Positions 1 through 5,658 of a stretch of DNA of 5,658 nucleotides are shown here, piece after piece. Numbering within the stretch: the stretch's first letter is position 1; each line of letters starts with the position of its first letter. A program made the position numbers and the translations under genes. The notes under the pieces are model-generated. The model was not told the origin of the DNA, searched no databases, and saw only the letters and a program-made list of their open reading frames with translations. The stretch is from JAQBDA01 sp041301185 (GTDB lineage: Bacteria; Chloroflexota; Anaerolineae; Anaerolineales; UBA4823): contig JBFYSV010000176.1 of the NCBI GenBank assembly GCA_041301185.1, positions 1 through 5,658 on the forward strand, written 5' to 3'.

Positions 1-988
1 GACCGATGCTATGCTGTTCGAGATCACCAACGAAGCCATCGCATTGACTGGCGGCGCGCCGATCTACATCACGGCCGATTACTTCTTCCAGGCTGCCTCA
101 GCCCTCCTGATGACGGTGGTCGTCGGGTTCGTCATCGTGCGCGTGGTCGAGCCGCGCCTGGGCAAGTATAACCCGGCGGAAGCGGGCGATCCTGCGCAGG
201 CTGCCGCTGCCGACGAAATCGATCCAGCCGTGGAATCCCGTGGGCTGCGTAGGGCTGGGATTGCCTTCCTGGTCGTGCTGGGCATCGTCCTGCTTGCTAC
301 CCTGCCGCCGGGCGCGCCGCTGCGCGATCCCGAGACGGGCGCCATCATCGGCCAGACGCCCTTCATGAACAGCCTGCTGTTTATCGTGATGCTCTGCTTT
401 TTAGTACCCGGCATTGCCTTCGGCTCGGCGGTTGGTAAGTACAAAGGACCCAACGACGTAATTGCCGCGGTGGTCAAGACTTTCGCCGGCCTGGGCGTCC
501 TGATCTTCACGCTGCTGATGATCAGCCAGTTCATCGCCTACTTCAACTACTCTAACCTGCCCAGCGTCATCGCCACCACGCTGGCTGACTTGTTGGGCGC
601 GGCCGGCATTCCGGCGATCCCGCTGTTGATCGGATTCATCCTGGTGATCGTGTTACTCGATTTCATCATGCCGGGCTCGCTGGCCAAGTGGGCCATCTTC
701 GCTCCCATCTTTGTACCCCTCTTCCTCCAGTTGGGCGTGCCGGCGCAGACGTTGTTCGCCGCCTACCGTGTTGGCGACTCGCCGATCAACACGCTTACGC
801 CGTTGATGGTGTACTTCCCGGTGATCGTCGTCTTCGCCCAACGCTATCAGAAGAAAACAGGCGTCGGATCGCTGGTGGCGCTGATGCTGCCTATAGCCGC
901 CATTGTTCTGGTCGTCTGGCTGGTCTTTCTTATCCTGTGGTTTGTGCTTGGCATTCCACTAGGACCAGGATATCCGGTAAGCATTTAG
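1..988 (+). CDS. AbgT family transporter, C-terminal part (5' end outside window)
   Basis: Multi-pass inner-membrane transporter of the AbgT family. Known members either import p-aminobenzoyl-glutamate, a folate breakdown product (E. coli AbgT), or export sulfonamides and p-aminobenzoate derivatives (MtrF, YdaH); sequence alone does not say which applies here. The reading frame is open from base 2 (Thr-Asp-Ala before the Met at 11), and that Met falls inside a conserved family segment (TDAMLFEIT), so it is internal. About 328 residues are visible against roughly 500 in the family, so some 170-180 N-terminal residues are missing. Family hallmarks: the helix end VEPRLGKY followed by a charged, Ala-rich cytoplasmic loop; DFIMPGSLAKWAIFAPIFVP; the signature YRVGDSPIN-TLTPLMVYFP; KKTGVGSL; and the typical C-terminus LGIPLGPGYP. 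The C-terminus is therefore intact. GC content is visibly higher than in the next genes. No partner peptidase gene is in the window. Confidence 0.93.
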   Translation, partial: TDAMLFEITNEAIALTGGAPIYITADYFFQAASALLMTVVVGFVIVRVVEPRLGKYNPAEAGDPAQAAAADEIDPAVESRGLRRAGIAFLVVLGIVLLATLPPGAPLRDPETGAIIGQTPFMNSLLFIVMLCFLVPGIAFGSAVGKYKGPNDVIAAVVKTFAGLGVLIFTLLMISQFIAYFNYSNLPSVIATTLADLLGAAGIPAIPLLIGFILVIVLLDFIMPGSLAKWAIFAPIFVPLFLQLGVPAQTLFAAYRVGDSPINTLTPLMVYFPVIVVFAQRYQKKTGVGSLVALMLPIAAIVLVVWLVFLILWFVLGIPLGPGYPVSI

Positions 989-1047
989 CAGGTGCAATCA
1001 CTGGAAAGCCGTCGCTATCGAGTGTTTCTTATGGATTGGTTCAGATT

Positions 1048-1779
1048 GTGAACGAGTTTGTTCTGGTATTGGTCATTGCTTCCGTGGCGGCGCTTCTGAC
1101 TTTTCTGGGAGCGCCGGCTGCGGAAAGGTTTGATGTGCCGTTTCGCTGGGTGAGCGCGGCGCTCCAGTTTGCAGCCGGTATCATCACGGGCCTGGTAGCA
1201 TTTAGCCTGATGCCGTCTGCGGTTCGCGGTGGTCCATACCTGGGAATTGTGGTCGGATTCTTTCTGGGTGGCGCAATGTTTGTGACCCTTGAGTATCTAA
1301 CTGCACGCCTATTGCCAACCAATCCTGCTTCGGAAGACGGTTTGGTTTCATTGGGGCTTTATATCGGGATCCTGGTGGACCTGGTCATCGATGGAGTTGT
1401 GATCGGCATCGGGTCCACCCTGACCCTGAAAACCGGATTGCTGTTGGCTTTGGGTCTTTCGATCAGCACCGTACCGCTGGCATTTGTGACCATTGCTACT
1501 GCAAAAAAACAAGGTGTATCAAAGAGAAACCGCAATTTACTGGCTTATTCGTTTATCGTATGCATCATTGGAGGTGCTGTTATCGGTTATGGATTGCTGC
1601 GCAACCAGGCACTGGAGACACGGTTGGTATTGATTGCCCTGGCATCCGGTTTTCTGATCACCTTGGTAACTCAGAGTATGATCCCCGAAGCTAACCGGGA
1701 GGGTGAGCCAAGTTTTGCCGGAATATTATACATGGGCGGTCTGTCGTTATATGGGTTGATGTCGCTCGCTATCAAGTGA
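1048..1779 (+). CDS. ZIP-like membrane protein with degenerate metal-site motifs
   Basis: A 243-residue, roughly eight-helix membrane protein resembling the ZIP (Zrt/Irt-like) divalent metal transporter family, close in length to E. coli ZupT (257). Supporting features are an early helix AAGIITGLVAFSLMPSAV, like the ZIP 'AG..LG....L.PEA' helix; LVDLVIDGVVIGIG (residues 109-122), at the place of the TM4 motif HNxPEGxAxG; and a late helix ending in MIPEANREGE, like the ZIP IPE(A/S)H segment. The usual ligands are changed: TM4 His and Glu become D111 and D115, and in TM5 the expected HNIPEG reads STVPLA (140-145). Metal transport is thus uncertain; it may belong to a known divergent ZIP-like subfamily. 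The start is a judgement. GTG at 1048 opens directly into the first helix, TTG at 1036 is an alternative, and neither has a clear Shine-Dalgarno. The frame stays open upstream inside the AbgT gene, but that stretch translates to Arg-rich, non-membrane sequence and is not coding. Confidence 0.75.
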   Translation: MNEFVLVLVIASVAALLTFLGAPAAERFDVPFRWVSAALQFAAGIITGLVAFSLMPSAVRGGPYLGIVVGFFLGGAMFVTLEYLTARLLPTNPASEDGLVSLGLYIGILVDLVIDGVVIGIGSTLTLKTGLLLALGLSISTVPLAFVTIATAKKQGVSKRNRNLLAYSFIVCIIGGAVIGYGLLRNQALETRLVLIALASGFLITLVTQSMIPEANREGEPSFAGILYMGGLSLYGLMSLAIK

Positions 1780-1816
1780 GTCTGGCCTGGGCGGGTTGTG
1801 GCTGAAGATCCCACAT

Positions 1817-1821
1817 AGGAG
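1817..1821 (+). promoter_or_regulatory. Ribosome binding site of the GAP-family gene
   Basis: AGGAG lies 6 bases before the ATG at 1828, an ideal Shine-Dalgarno and spacing, and fixes the start of the GAP-family protein. The 48-bp gap after the ZIP-like gene has no hairpin, which is compatible with co-transcription of the two. Confidence 0.8.
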
Positions 1822-1827
1822 CATTCA

Positions 1828-2499
1828 ATGGGAGAGATAATCATTTATTTATCACCCTTCATCATCGGCAGCGCCGTTGTACCGCTGCAGGTCATGCTGG
1901 TAATCCTGCTGCTTAACAGCCCCAAACAGGGTTTGTCCAAAGCAATTTTCCTGGTTGGTGGTATGACGGCTGTCCGGGTATTGCAGGGAGTAATTTTTGG
2001 CTTGATCCTCTCCCCAAGCACAGGAGGAACCAGCGGAAAAAGCCCGGTCGTTTCCACGCTGCTCATGGTTTTGGGCATCCTCTTGCTCATCACGGCATAC
2101 AAGACATGGCGGAATGAAGACGACCCGGATGGTCCGCCTCCCAAGTGGATGGTCATGCTGGATACGCTTACACCGACTAAGGCATTCGGGATGGGGGCGG
2201 TTTTGGTGTTAATCAGTGGCAAGTTTTGGGTATTTACCCTGAGCGCCATCGGTATAATCGAGGAAGCCCAACTAGGACAACCATCCAGCACAGTGGCATT
2301 CTTGCTGTTCATACTCCTGGCGCAGTCTTTGCTCCTGTTAGCCATCCTGATTCGGATCATTATCCCTGGGCAATCCAAGTCGATCTTGGAGTCGATCTCT
2401 GCCTGGCTCACCCGATATAACCGTCCGATTGTGTTGGTCGTCTCGCTGGTTTTTGGCCTGTTGTTCTTTGTTCAAGGTGTCAGTGGTCTTTTGAAGTAA
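1828..2499 (+). CDS. GAP/Sap family membrane protein (SfLAP-like)
   Basis: A 223-residue integral membrane protein of the GAP family (Pfam SfLAP type), whose mycobacterial members help move glycopeptidolipid or sulfolipid to the cell surface; the fold is related to LysE-type exporters. Six hydrophobic segments are visible at about residues 4-29, 38-62, 74-92, 118-143, 153-178 and 199-221. Family traits are an N-terminal helix ending in LLLNSPK with a following Gly-rich helix (VGGM); a hydrophilic central loop rich in Asp and Pro (96-106); then W107 and LDTLTPTKAFGMGAVL, matching the conserved 'W...ld.ls..rAfglG' region. The usual NPKN after that helix reads SGKFW here. The substrate in a non-mycobacterial host is unknown; lipid or small-molecule export is inference from the family. 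The start is set by a strong ribosome binding site. The gene follows the ZIP-like gene by 48 bp on the same strand, so they may form a small operon of membrane proteins. Confidence 0.8.
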   Translation: MGEIIIYLSPFIIGSAVVPLQVMLVILLLNSPKQGLSKAIFLVGGMTAVRVLQGVIFGLILSPSTGGTSGKSPVVSTLLMVLGILLLITAYKTWRNEDDPDGPPPKWMVMLDTLTPTKAFGMGAVLVLISGKFWVFTLSAIGIIEEAQLGQPSSTVAFLLFILLAQSLLLLAILIRIIIPGQSKSILESISAWLTRYNRPIVLVVSLVFGLLFFVQGVSGLLK

Positions 2500-2508
2500 G
2501 GAGTGACT

Positions 2509-2529
2509 ATGGTATTTTCGAATGTTTGA
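2509..2529 (+). other. Possible six-codon leader ORF with Shine-Dalgarno
   Basis: AAGGAG (2498-2503), overlapping the stop of the GAP-family gene, sits 5 bases before an ATG that reads MVFSNV and then TGA. A second, unsupported mini-ORF (MFDDMCNK, 2534-2560) follows. Either could be a short leader upstream of the lipoprotein, the remnant of a decayed gene start, or chance. The only support is the good ribosome binding site. Confidence 0.2.
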
Positions 2530-2534
2530 AAATA
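2513..2534. promoter_or_regulatory. Operator-like 22-bp palindrome
   Basis: Two 10-bp arms, TATTTTCGAA and TTTGAAAATA, are separated by TG and match as an inverted repeat at 9 of 10 positions, the exception being G2520 against T2527. The 2-base spacer is too short for a good RNA loop, so a binding site for a dimeric DNA-binding regulator is more likely than a terminator. It overlaps the possible -35 element of the lipoprotein promoter, a usual place for a repressor operator. The regulator is unknown, and no regulator gene is in the window. Confidence 0.4.
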
Positions 2535-2558
2535 TGTTTGACGATATGTGTAACAAAT
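2523..2558 (+). repeat. Three degenerate 12-bp direct repeats
   Basis: Three consecutive 12-bp units read TGTTTGAAAATA (2523), TGTTTGACGATA (2535) and TGTGTAACAAAT (2547). Units 1 and 2 match at 10 of 12 positions, and units 2 and 3 at 7 of 12. Spacing near one DNA turn would place proteins on about the same face of the helix. The array overlaps the right arm of the palindrome. It may be a regulator array or simply AT-rich repetition. Confidence 0.35.
2526..2554 (+). promoter_or_regulatory. Possible sigma70-type promoter of the lipoprotein gene
   Basis: TTGAAA (2526-2531, 5 of 6 to the -35 consensus) and TGTAAC (2549-2554, 4 of 6 to the -10 consensus) are 17 bp apart. They lie in the most AT-rich stretch between genes and would give a leader of about 22-25 bases before the lipoprotein start. 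The -10 is weak and Chloroflexota promoters are not well characterised, so this is tentative. Confidence 0.3.
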
Positions 2559-2571
2559 AACCGAAAACCAC

Positions 2572-2579
2572 AAGGAGGT
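2572..2579 (+). promoter_or_regulatory. Strong ribosome binding site of the lipoprotein gene
   Basis: AAGGAGGT is a full match to the anti-Shine-Dalgarno complement. The GGAGG core ends 5 bases before the ATG at 2584. It fixes the start and suggests efficient translation. Confidence 0.85.
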
Positions 2580-2583
2580 TTGC

Positions 2584-4977
2584 ATGTTTGCTCAAAATAA
2601 GAAAATTGTATCCTTTGTTTTTGCTTTACTGCTCAGTATCAGTATCTTGCTGGGAGCGTGTACCTCACCCGCCCCGAACCCCTCACCAACGGCAATAGTT
2701 GTGCCGCCAACCCCGATGCCCGTAGAACCGGTGTCAACACTGGGACCCATTACCCAAGAAGAACTGGTCGGAGCAAACTGGCAATGGGTGGGTGGGAGAG
2801 ATGTAAGCACTGCCGCATACCAAGTTGCAGATCCTGAAAACTACACCCTGACATTTAGTGATGATGGTTCAGTCTTCATTGTGGCAGATTGCAATACTTC
2901 GCGCGGCACCTATTCACTTTCTGGAGAGACATTGAGCATCACGCTTGGTGCAACCACCCTGGTGGCTTGCGAACCCGGTTCAATGTCTGATCAATTTTTA
3001 TCCCAACTCGAGCAGTCATCCCGGGCTGGTGCTGGCTTTGGCAACCTTGTCATCGTCCTGGCAGACCAGGTTAGCGAAATGTACTTTACTCGCACGGCTG
3101 CGCCAGAACTGGCAACCAGCCTGGAGCCGATCACCCAAGAAGGTATGGTCGATATCCTGTGGCAGTGGACCAGCCTTGAAGAGCCGCCACCTGCGCCGGG
3201 GATTGGTGTGGGTGACCCCGCGACCTATGATATTGTCTTCCGGGCAGATGGCACCTACAGCGCCAAAGCTGACTGCAACCGCTTGAATGGCACCTATGAG
3301 ATGAACGGGTCGCTACTAACCATCAACCCGGGGATCAGCACGCTGGTGGCTTGCGAGCCGGAGTCGATGTCAGACCAATATGCCAGCCTGCTATGGCGCG
3401 TGACCGGCGTTGCTCAGAAGGAAGGGCTGCTGGTATTGCTCCTGGATGATGGCTCTTCGGCGATGTCGTTCGTCAACGCTGGTGCATCTCCAGTGGTCAC
3501 TCCACCTCCCACGATCGAAGGCGACCCGGCGTTGGTCTTAGGTACGCCCAACGGCGTGGAGGACTTCAACAACACCAATAACTGGACCAATTTTGAGAGC
3601 ACTTGCTTCACGTCACAGATCACGGGCGGTCAGTTTGTGATGACCGCCAATGGGGTGCCGGAGTTTTCTTGCTGGGAGGTCTCCTGGCCGCAGCTGGACA
3701 ATTTCTACATCGAGACATCCCAGATTATGCCCCAGACCTGCGAGCCACAGGACCGCTTCGGCTTGCTCTTCCGCGCTCCGGATAATAACCGCGGCTACCT
3801 GTATGGGTTTAATTGCGCAGGGCAATACAGCCTGACCATCTGGGATGGTCAAGCTACTACCACGCTGGTAGAACAGACAGCCAGTGCGGCAATCCTGACC
3901 ACCCCCGGGGTGATGAACCGGATGGGGCTGTTGGCATTTGGTGAGAATATCTCGCTGTATGTTAACGGTGTGTACCTGCAAACAGTTTCGGATTTCACCT
4001 TCCTGGAAGAGGGCAAGATCGGTTACTTCGTGCGGGCTGCCACGGAAAACCCCTTCACCGTGAGCTACGACCAATTGCGTGTCTGGGTGCTTGAGGATGA
4101 GTTCTACCCGCCCACCGTGGAACAGCCGTTGCCTGAGGTGGACCTGCCCACACCGCCTTCCAATGTGCCCACCGGGCAAGCCAATGTCAATGTTAACGTA
4201 CGCACCGGGCCGAGCACGCTCTTCCCGATCCTGGGTACCGCGCAGCAGGGCGATACGGGTGAAATCTTAGGGATTAATCCGGATGGTTCCTGGTATGCGG
4301 TCAGTGTGCCGACGAACCAGGTTGGAACCGGGATCGCCTGGGTTTCGGCTCAATTTGTCACTCTGACCAACCCGACCGGACAGCCACTGCCGGTGATCAC
4401 CCCTCCGCTGCTGCCGTCTACGGTCAACTTCCCACCACCCGCATCGAATGCCCCACAGGTGGTGATGCGTGAGCCGGCCACAATCAGGAGCGGACCGACC
4501 CTGGAGTTCCCTGTCATGGGGGTTGCACCCAACGGCGCTCGCGCCGAAGTGATTGGTGAGAGCGAGGACCGTCAATGGTGGGCGATCCGCGTTCCCACCA
4601 CCTTAGCCAGTGATGGAACTGGTTGGGTGTTCAAGGCGTACACCTCTGCCAGCAGCATCAGCGGCGTGCCTGTAGTTCGCACCCCGAACCTGCCAAACAA
4701 CATCAACCCGGCGGCTCCGGCGTCAGGCGCGCCTTCCCTGATTACGATTGAGCCGCTCAACGTGCGCGTTGGACCGGGGAATGAGTATTCCAGCCTGGGC
4801 CAGGTGGCGCGCGGATCGGTGCTGGCAGTTATAGGTGTTAGCCCGGATAGAGAACACTTTGTCGTGAATATTCCAACATCGATCGACGCCAGCGGTCAGG
4901 GGTGGGTGCCGGCACGCTTTGTCAGTGCCCAGAACACGGGCAACGTGCCTGTCATCCAACCGCCGCCTGTGCGGTAG
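2584..4977 (+). CDS. Multidomain surface lipoprotein: META x2, laminin-G-like, SH3b x3
   Basis: A 797-residue secreted lipoprotein. Residues 1-25 are a lipoprotein signal peptide (two Lys, hydrophobic core, lipobox LGAC) with lipidated C26, followed by a Pro/Thr/Ser tether to about residue 53. Two META (HslJ-like) domains follow, at about 56-171 and 183-297. Each has the motif DCN...GTY and a second conserved Cys (C103/C129 and C231/C257), a likely disulfide pair. Residues 318-505 look like a laminin-G/concanavalin-type beta sandwich, with DRFGLLFRAP, WDG, ISLYVNGVYL and GKIGYFVRA, and four Cys (341, 363, 386, 411). Three SH3b domains (about 530-596, 623-690, 717-783) each carry an R-x-GP turn and a W-V strand (WV or GWV), and are joined by Pro/Asn-rich linkers. 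No catalytic residues are evident. SH3b domains usually bind cell wall or other surface ligands, so an envelope-anchored binding or scaffold role is likely but inferred. The gene has its own likely promoter and ends at a hairpin. Confidence 0.9.
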   Translation: MFAQNKKIVSFVFALLLSISILLGACTSPAPNPSPTAIVVPPTPMPVEPVSTLGPITQEELVGANWQWVGGRDVSTAAYQVADPENYTLTFSDDGSVFIVADCNTSRGTYSLSGETLSITLGATTLVACEPGSMSDQFLSQLEQSSRAGAGFGNLVIVLADQVSEMYFTRTAAPELATSLEPITQEGMVDILWQWTSLEEPPPAPGIGVGDPATYDIVFRADGTYSAKADCNRLNGTYEMNGSLLTINPGISTLVACEPESMSDQYASLLWRVTGVAQKEGLLVLLLDDGSSAMSFVNAGASPVVTPPPTIEGDPALVLGTPNGVEDFNNTNNWTNFESTCFTSQITGGQFVMTANGVPEFSCWEVSWPQLDNFYIETSQIMPQTCEPQDRFGLLFRAPDNNRGYLYGFNCAGQYSLTIWDGQATTTLVEQTASAAILTTPGVMNRMGLLAFGENISLYVNGVYLQTVSDFTFLEEGKIGYFVRAATENPFTVSYDQLRVWVLEDEFYPPTVEQPLPEVDLPTPPSNVPTGQANVNVNVRTGPSTLFPILGTAQQGDTGEILGINPDGSWYAVSVPTNQVGTGIAWVSAQFVTLTNPTGQPLPVITPPLLPSTVNFPPPASNAPQVVMREPATIRSGPTLEFPVMGVAPNGARAEVIGESEDRQWWAIRVPTTLASDGTGWVFKAYTSASSISGVPVVRTPNLPNNINPAAPASGAPSLITIEPLNVRVGPGNEYSSLGQVARGSVLAVIGVSPDREHFVVNIPTSIDASGQGWVPARFVSAQNTGNVPVIQPPPVR
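2749..3474 (+). repeat. Tandem duplication encoding two META domains
   Basis: The segments at 2749-3096 and 3130-3474 encode homologous domains offset by about 127-128 codons. Both start with ITQE, share the DCN motif, and share the run TLVACEP followed by SMSDQ. DNA identity is still obvious around 2957-2993 against 3338-3380, for example CTGGTGGCTTGCGA in both copies. This is an internal duplication within one gene, not a mobile element. Confidence 0.8.
4171..4932 (+). repeat. Three tandem SH3b-plus-linker modules
   Basis: Three SH3b units start near 4171, 4450 and 4732. Their R-x-GP turns are at residues 540, 635 and 728, a period of 93-95 codons. The linkers repeat too: two contain a VPV- or LPV-type start, an LP..(V/I)N core and an end PAS-x-AP. 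The last unit stops early in the same linker (NVPVIQPP). The DNA has diverged considerably, so the duplication is old. Confidence 0.75.
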
Positions 4978-4989
4978 TATAATTTTCTT

Positions 4990-5023
4990 GGCGAGGACTG
5001 GTGAGTATTCCCCAGTCCTCGCC
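4990..5023. terminator. Perfect 12-bp hairpin after the lipoprotein gene
   Basis: The arms GGCGAGGACTGG (4990-5001) and CCAGTCCTCGCC (5012-5023) pair perfectly around a 10-base loop, starting 12 bases after the lipoprotein stop. Position and GC-rich stem fit a transcription terminator, but the downstream sequence (CATCTGGTCTTATTT) is not a proper T tract on either strand. It may act as an atypical terminator or as a 3' stabilising structure. Confidence 0.6.
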
Positions 5024-5048
5024 CATCTGGTCTTATTTAAAGCATAAA

Positions 5049-5658
5049 ATGAGAGACCGACTAATTACCCAGCGAATCTTCTTCTTTGGTATGGTTGCCA
5101 TCCTGGCAATCCTGGCTCTAGTCCTGGTCTGGCAGTTCACCAGAGCAATCTTGCTGGCAGCTGCCTTGGTGATCATCCTGAAGCCAATCTACACCTGGCT
5201 GTTTGATAAATGGGGCATCAGGGGCAGCAAATCGCGGGCGACGGCGATAACGATCCTCATATTTGTTTTGATCATTGGTATACCGGCTGTCATCATCATC
5301 GGCGGAGCTATCACCCAGGCTGCCTATCTTTTCAGCGGTCTGGATATTGAAGGCCTGGATTTCTCGCAACGAGGGATCAATGTCTGGCTTGAAGAAACCA
5401 TCCAGACAATCGTGGCGGGAAGTATCAACCTGGATGAGTTCAGATTTGCGGAAAACCTGTCACAGGCGATTGAGTGGTTCAGCGTATGGCTGATAAGTAT
5501 CTTAGTCAGCCTGGGCCAATCACTGCCCAGGTTGTTCACAAATGCACTGGTCGTGATGGTGATCCTTTACGTTTTTCTGCCGATCTATAAGAGTCCAGGG
5601 AAACAAGAAAACCTAGAAATCGTCCCATTCCCGCCCGAAATCACCCAACTGTTCATGG
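5049..5658 (+). CDS. AI-2E family transporter (TqsA/PerM-like), N-terminal part
   Basis: The first 203 residues of a polytopic membrane protein, open to the right edge. Whole AI-2E family proteins are about 350 residues with around eight helices, so roughly 150 residues are missing. Hydrophobic segments lie at about 10-30, 33-50, 64-90 and 143-180. FTRAILLAAALVIILKPIY, a charged turn (FDKWGIRGSKSRA) and a second long helix pair ending GGAITQA match the family N-terminus. The segment ILYVFLPIYKSPGKQE followed by IVPFPPEI matches the region after the central helix (family 'Y.ll.d...i......lP.e'). Members export autoinducer-2 (TqsA) or act in ion and pH homeostasis; the substrate here cannot be told. 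The ATG at 5049 directly precedes the first helix but has no Shine-Dalgarno; the nearby bases are AT-rich (TTATTTAAAGCATAAA), so translation may be leaderless or the start weak. The gene lies beyond the hairpin and is probably a separate transcription unit. Confidence 0.82.
   Translation, partial: MRDRLITQRIFFFGMVAILAILALVLVWQFTRAILLAAALVIILKPIYTWLFDKWGIRGSKSRATAITILIFVLIIGIPAVIIIGGAITQAAYLFSGLDIEGLDFSQRGINVWLEETIQTIVAGSINLDEFRFAENLSQAIEWFSVWLISILVSLGQSLPRLFTNALVVMVILYVFLPIYKSPGKQENLEIVPFPPEITQLFM

Noticed and set aside
688..1047. Upstream extension of the ZIP-like reading frame to an ATG at 688, overlapping the AbgT gene
   Set aside because: The extension translates to Arg/Ala/Leu-rich sequence unlike any ZIP N-terminus and lies in an alternative frame of a clearly coding AbgT segment. 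The membrane protein begins only near 1048.
1845..2411. Antisense open frame of 188 codons opposite the GAP-family gene
   Set aside because: The sense protein has family motifs, six helices and a strong ribosome binding site. The antisense product shows no domain and has no ribosome binding site of note.
2513..2534. Palindrome read as a LexA-type SOS box or an intrinsic terminator of the GAP-family gene
   Set aside because: The CGAA and TTTG half-sites are too close for the CGAAC-N4-GTTCG type of LexA site. The two-base loop and AT-rich stem make a poor RNA terminator.
2523..2558. Short repeats as a CRISPR array
   Set aside because: The units are only 12 bp, degenerate and have no spacers. 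No cas gene is present.
3613..4179. Antisense open frame of 188 codons within the lipoprotein gene
   Set aside because: It is opposite a well-supported laminin-G-like coding region. The product is His/Gly/Arg-rich with no recognisable domain, as expected for a shadow frame.
5118..5369. Antisense frame rich in Asp/Arg opposite the AI-2E gene
   Set aside because: It is the low-complexity complement of hydrophobic membrane codons, a typical shadow of a polytopic membrane gene.

Overview
The window carries five protein-coding genes, all on the + strand. Two are cut by the window edges: an AbgT-type transporter at the left and an AI-2E family permease at the right. I see no tRNA, rRNA, CRISPR array, insertion sequence or phage gene. 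The large lipoprotein suggests a Chloroflexota bacterium of the Anaerolineae type. Secreted lipoproteins that combine META (HslJ-like) domains, a laminin-G/concanavalin-like domain and several bacterial SH3 domains, joined by Pro/Thr/Asn-rich linkers, are familiar from that group. The moderate GC content and the membrane protein families do not contradict this. The assignment is inferred from domain style, not from a marker gene.

Layout: 1-988 is the C-terminal two thirds of an AbgT family transporter. 1048-1779 (GTG start) is a ZIP-like membrane protein whose canonical metal-ligand motifs are degenerate. 1828-2499 is a GAP/Sap family (SfLAP-like) six-helix membrane protein with a good ribosome binding site. 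2500-2583 is a short, AT-rich, structured intergenic region with a near-perfect 22-bp palindrome, 12-bp direct repeats, a possible promoter and a strong Shine-Dalgarno. 2584-4977 is a 797-residue lipoprotein: lipobox, two META domains, a laminin-G-like domain and three SH3b domains. 4978-5048 holds a perfect 12-bp hairpin. 5049 to the right edge is the N-terminal part of an AI-2E family permease.

The genes look like independent envelope and transport functions, not one pathway. The ZIP-like and GAP genes are closely spaced (48 bp) and may be co-transcribed. The lipoprotein probably has its own promoter in the structured gap and ends at the hairpin, so it reads as a separately controlled cell-surface protein. 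I found no convincing new multi-gene system. The parts most worth a second look are the palindrome and repeat region before the lipoprotein, the lipoprotein's duplicated modular architecture, and the ZIP-like protein with lost metal ligands.
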